A DNA stretch of 64,000 nt, from the NCBI RefSeq assembly GCF_000317895.1, contig NC_019567.1, forward strand, positions 2,356,001 to 2,420,000, written 5' to 3'. Origin of the DNA: Bdellovibrio bacteriovorus str. Tiberius (GTDB lineage Bacteria; Bdellovibrionota; Bdellovibrionia; Bdellovibrionales; Bdellovibrionaceae). A program made the translations under genes and the position numbers. Below the pieces are notes generated by a model, which was given only the letters and a program-made list of their open reading frames with translations, made no database searches and was not told where the DNA came from. The stretch's first letter is position 1. Every line of letters starts with the position of its first letter. Positions 63,205 to 64,000 of this stretch are shown here, piece after piece.

Positions 63205-63229
63205 TCTGAGTTCATGAATTAAAAACTAA

Positions 63230-63259
63230 AAAGCCCAGCTTCGAGCTGGGCTTTTCTTT
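63230..63259. terminator. Bidirectional terminator between convergent genes
   Basis: AAAGCCCAGCT at 63230-63240 and AGCTGGGCTTT at 63244-63254 form a perfect stem with a three-base loop, with TTTTCTTTTT after it on the plus strand and an A-rich run before it that serves the minus strand. Confidence 0.92.
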
Positions 63260-63931
63260 TTAGCGACTGGCAGCGCGGGTCGACCAGCGCTGATGGATCT
63301 TCTTGGCAACAAAGTAAATAACTAAAAGACCGATGATTCCGAAAAGAACCAGTTTGAACTGACGCAGGTACTTCAGGATCGGCTCCCCGTAATGCGCCAA
63401 CAGGTAAATCTGGGTCGGCACGCTGATCAAAGCGGCAATACCGTCGATCACCAGGAACTTCCACACAGGATATCTCAGCATCCCGCAAGCCAAGTGACCT
63501 GGGAAACGCAAACCCGGAGTAAAACGGAAGATACCACAAGCATAGGCGCCGTATTTGTGAGTCCATTCTTCCACACGTTTCATCATGTGCTCAGGGAAGA
63601 ACTTGTGAACTCTGGGGTGATAAAGAAGCTTTCGTCCAAACACCCTGCCTATCACATAGATCAGGGTGTCACTGGCCACGACGGCCGTAAAGGCTATGAT
63701 GGCGGCGGTATGAACATTGACGACGGGAGCGCCCTCATAGGGGGGCGGAAAATGCGCAGGGTGGGCACCCATAAAGGCCAAAATACCCACGCTAATAAGG
63801 GTGACTTCTTCCGGCAGCGGGAAACCAACGGCAGACAATGCCATCATCGCGATCAAACCGGCGTAAACCATCCCCGGCTGATACGCAAACTGAGACATCC
63901 ATTGAAATATTGGCTCGTTAGCAAACTCCAA
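63260..63931 (-). CDS. DedA-family membrane protein
   Basis: The 223-residue protein has about five membrane segments and the DedA signature: FGRKLLYHPRVHKFFPEHMM, then FRFTPGLRFPGHLACGMLRY with conserved Arg and Pro-Gly. Family members flip undecaprenyl phosphate and other lipids in the inner membrane. The start is TTG at 63931 with AAGGAG upstream. An out-of-frame ATG (MQFGVC, then stop) sits between the ribosome site and the TTG, so initiation may be reduced or coupled. Divergent from the partial gene at the window edge. Confidence 0.92.
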   Translation of the reverse strand: MEFANEPIFQWMSQFAYQPGMVYAGLIAMMALSAVGFPLPEEVTLISVGILAFMGAHPAHFPPPYEGAPVVNVHTAAIIAFTAVVASDTLIYVIGRVFGRKLLYHPRVHKFFPEHMMKRVEEWTHKYGAYACGIFRFTPGLRFPGHLACGMLRYPVWKFLVIDGIAALISVPTQIYLLAHYGEPILKYLRQFKLVLFGIIGLLVIYFVAKKIHQRWSTRAASR

Positions 63932-63958
63932 ACTGCATCTCTCCTTGAGGACCTTACT

Positions 63959-64000
63959 ATGGATGAAACTGTCTCACTTGAACACCCTTGCTACACCGTG
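63959..64000 (+). CDS. Start of an unidentified gene (partial)
   Basis: ATG at 63959 with GAGG nine bases upstream opens a frame reading MDETVSLEHPCYTV to the window end without a stop. It is divergent from the DedA gene. Fourteen codons are not enough to name a family. Confidence 0.45.
   Translation, partial: MDETVSLEHPCYTV

Overview
The window reads as chromosomal DNA of a Gram-negative predatory-type deltaproteobacterium-like organism, most likely a Bdellovibrio or close relative (inference). The support is near-even base composition, dense coding on both strands, many small lipoproteins with clear lipoboxes, several secreted serine proteases, a CarD-type regulator, an HD-GYP protein and a MASE1 hybrid kinase. 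No search could be run, so the taxon is not proven. There is no prophage, insertion sequence, CRISPR array, rRNA operon or plasmid module. One tRNA gene, tRNA-Cys(GCA), is present.

Layout: 1-6.1 kb holds the 3' end of a secreted protein, tRNA-Cys, ComM-type ATPase, a Xer recombinase, two lipoproteins, a 25-codon hydrophobic mini-gene and a SpoIID-like protein. 6.2-10.7 kb has a slipin/NfeD membrane-protease pair coupled to a degenerate uracil-DNA-glycosylase-like protein, then an MFS exporter. 10.7-16.3 kb is an overlapping uvrB-uvrC-murJ operon. 16.4-19.8 kb has a penicillin-acylase-family hydrolase and two small secreted proteins, then a scar where two convergent genes (RidA-like and acetyltransferase-like) both lost their 3' parts. 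20-23.5 kb is gltX-cysS with carD upstream. 23.7-31.6 kb has a subtilisin-like protease, a 14-repeat RCC1-type lipoprotein and recG.

31.7-45.5 kb mixes a methyltransferase, a beta-propeller lipoprotein, HD-GYP, a diheme cytochrome-like lipoprotein, an orphan ParA with a coupled partner, two trypsin-like lipoproteins, a hybrid histidine kinase whose 3' end overlaps a hotdog thioesterase gene, a cysteine-less double rhodanese, lysS and a class I aldolase. 45.6-64 kb has an Nfu iron-sulfur carrier coupled to a MATE transporter, a 940-residue-class lipoprotein with an FGE-like end, an MHS transporter, an exported atypical ABC1 (UbiB-like) kinase, a DUF188 protein, a MOSC protein, a deoxyhypusine-synthase-like protein, a methyltransferase, a triple-repeat secreted protein, a lipoprotein whose ribosome binding site sits in an inverted repeat, a tatD-tcdA-small membrane protein operon and a DedA protein.

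Functionally the region is mostly housekeeping (DNA repair and recombination, tRNA charging, Fe-S and cell-wall precursor handling) interspersed with lineage-specific envelope proteins. I see no single large novel system. The best leads are the 59.4 kb translational-control hairpin, the double-truncation scar near 19.8 kb, two unlisted small membrane-protein genes, and a group of enzyme-fold proteins that have lost catalytic residues (exported ABC1 kinase, rhodanese, DHS-like, UDG-like).
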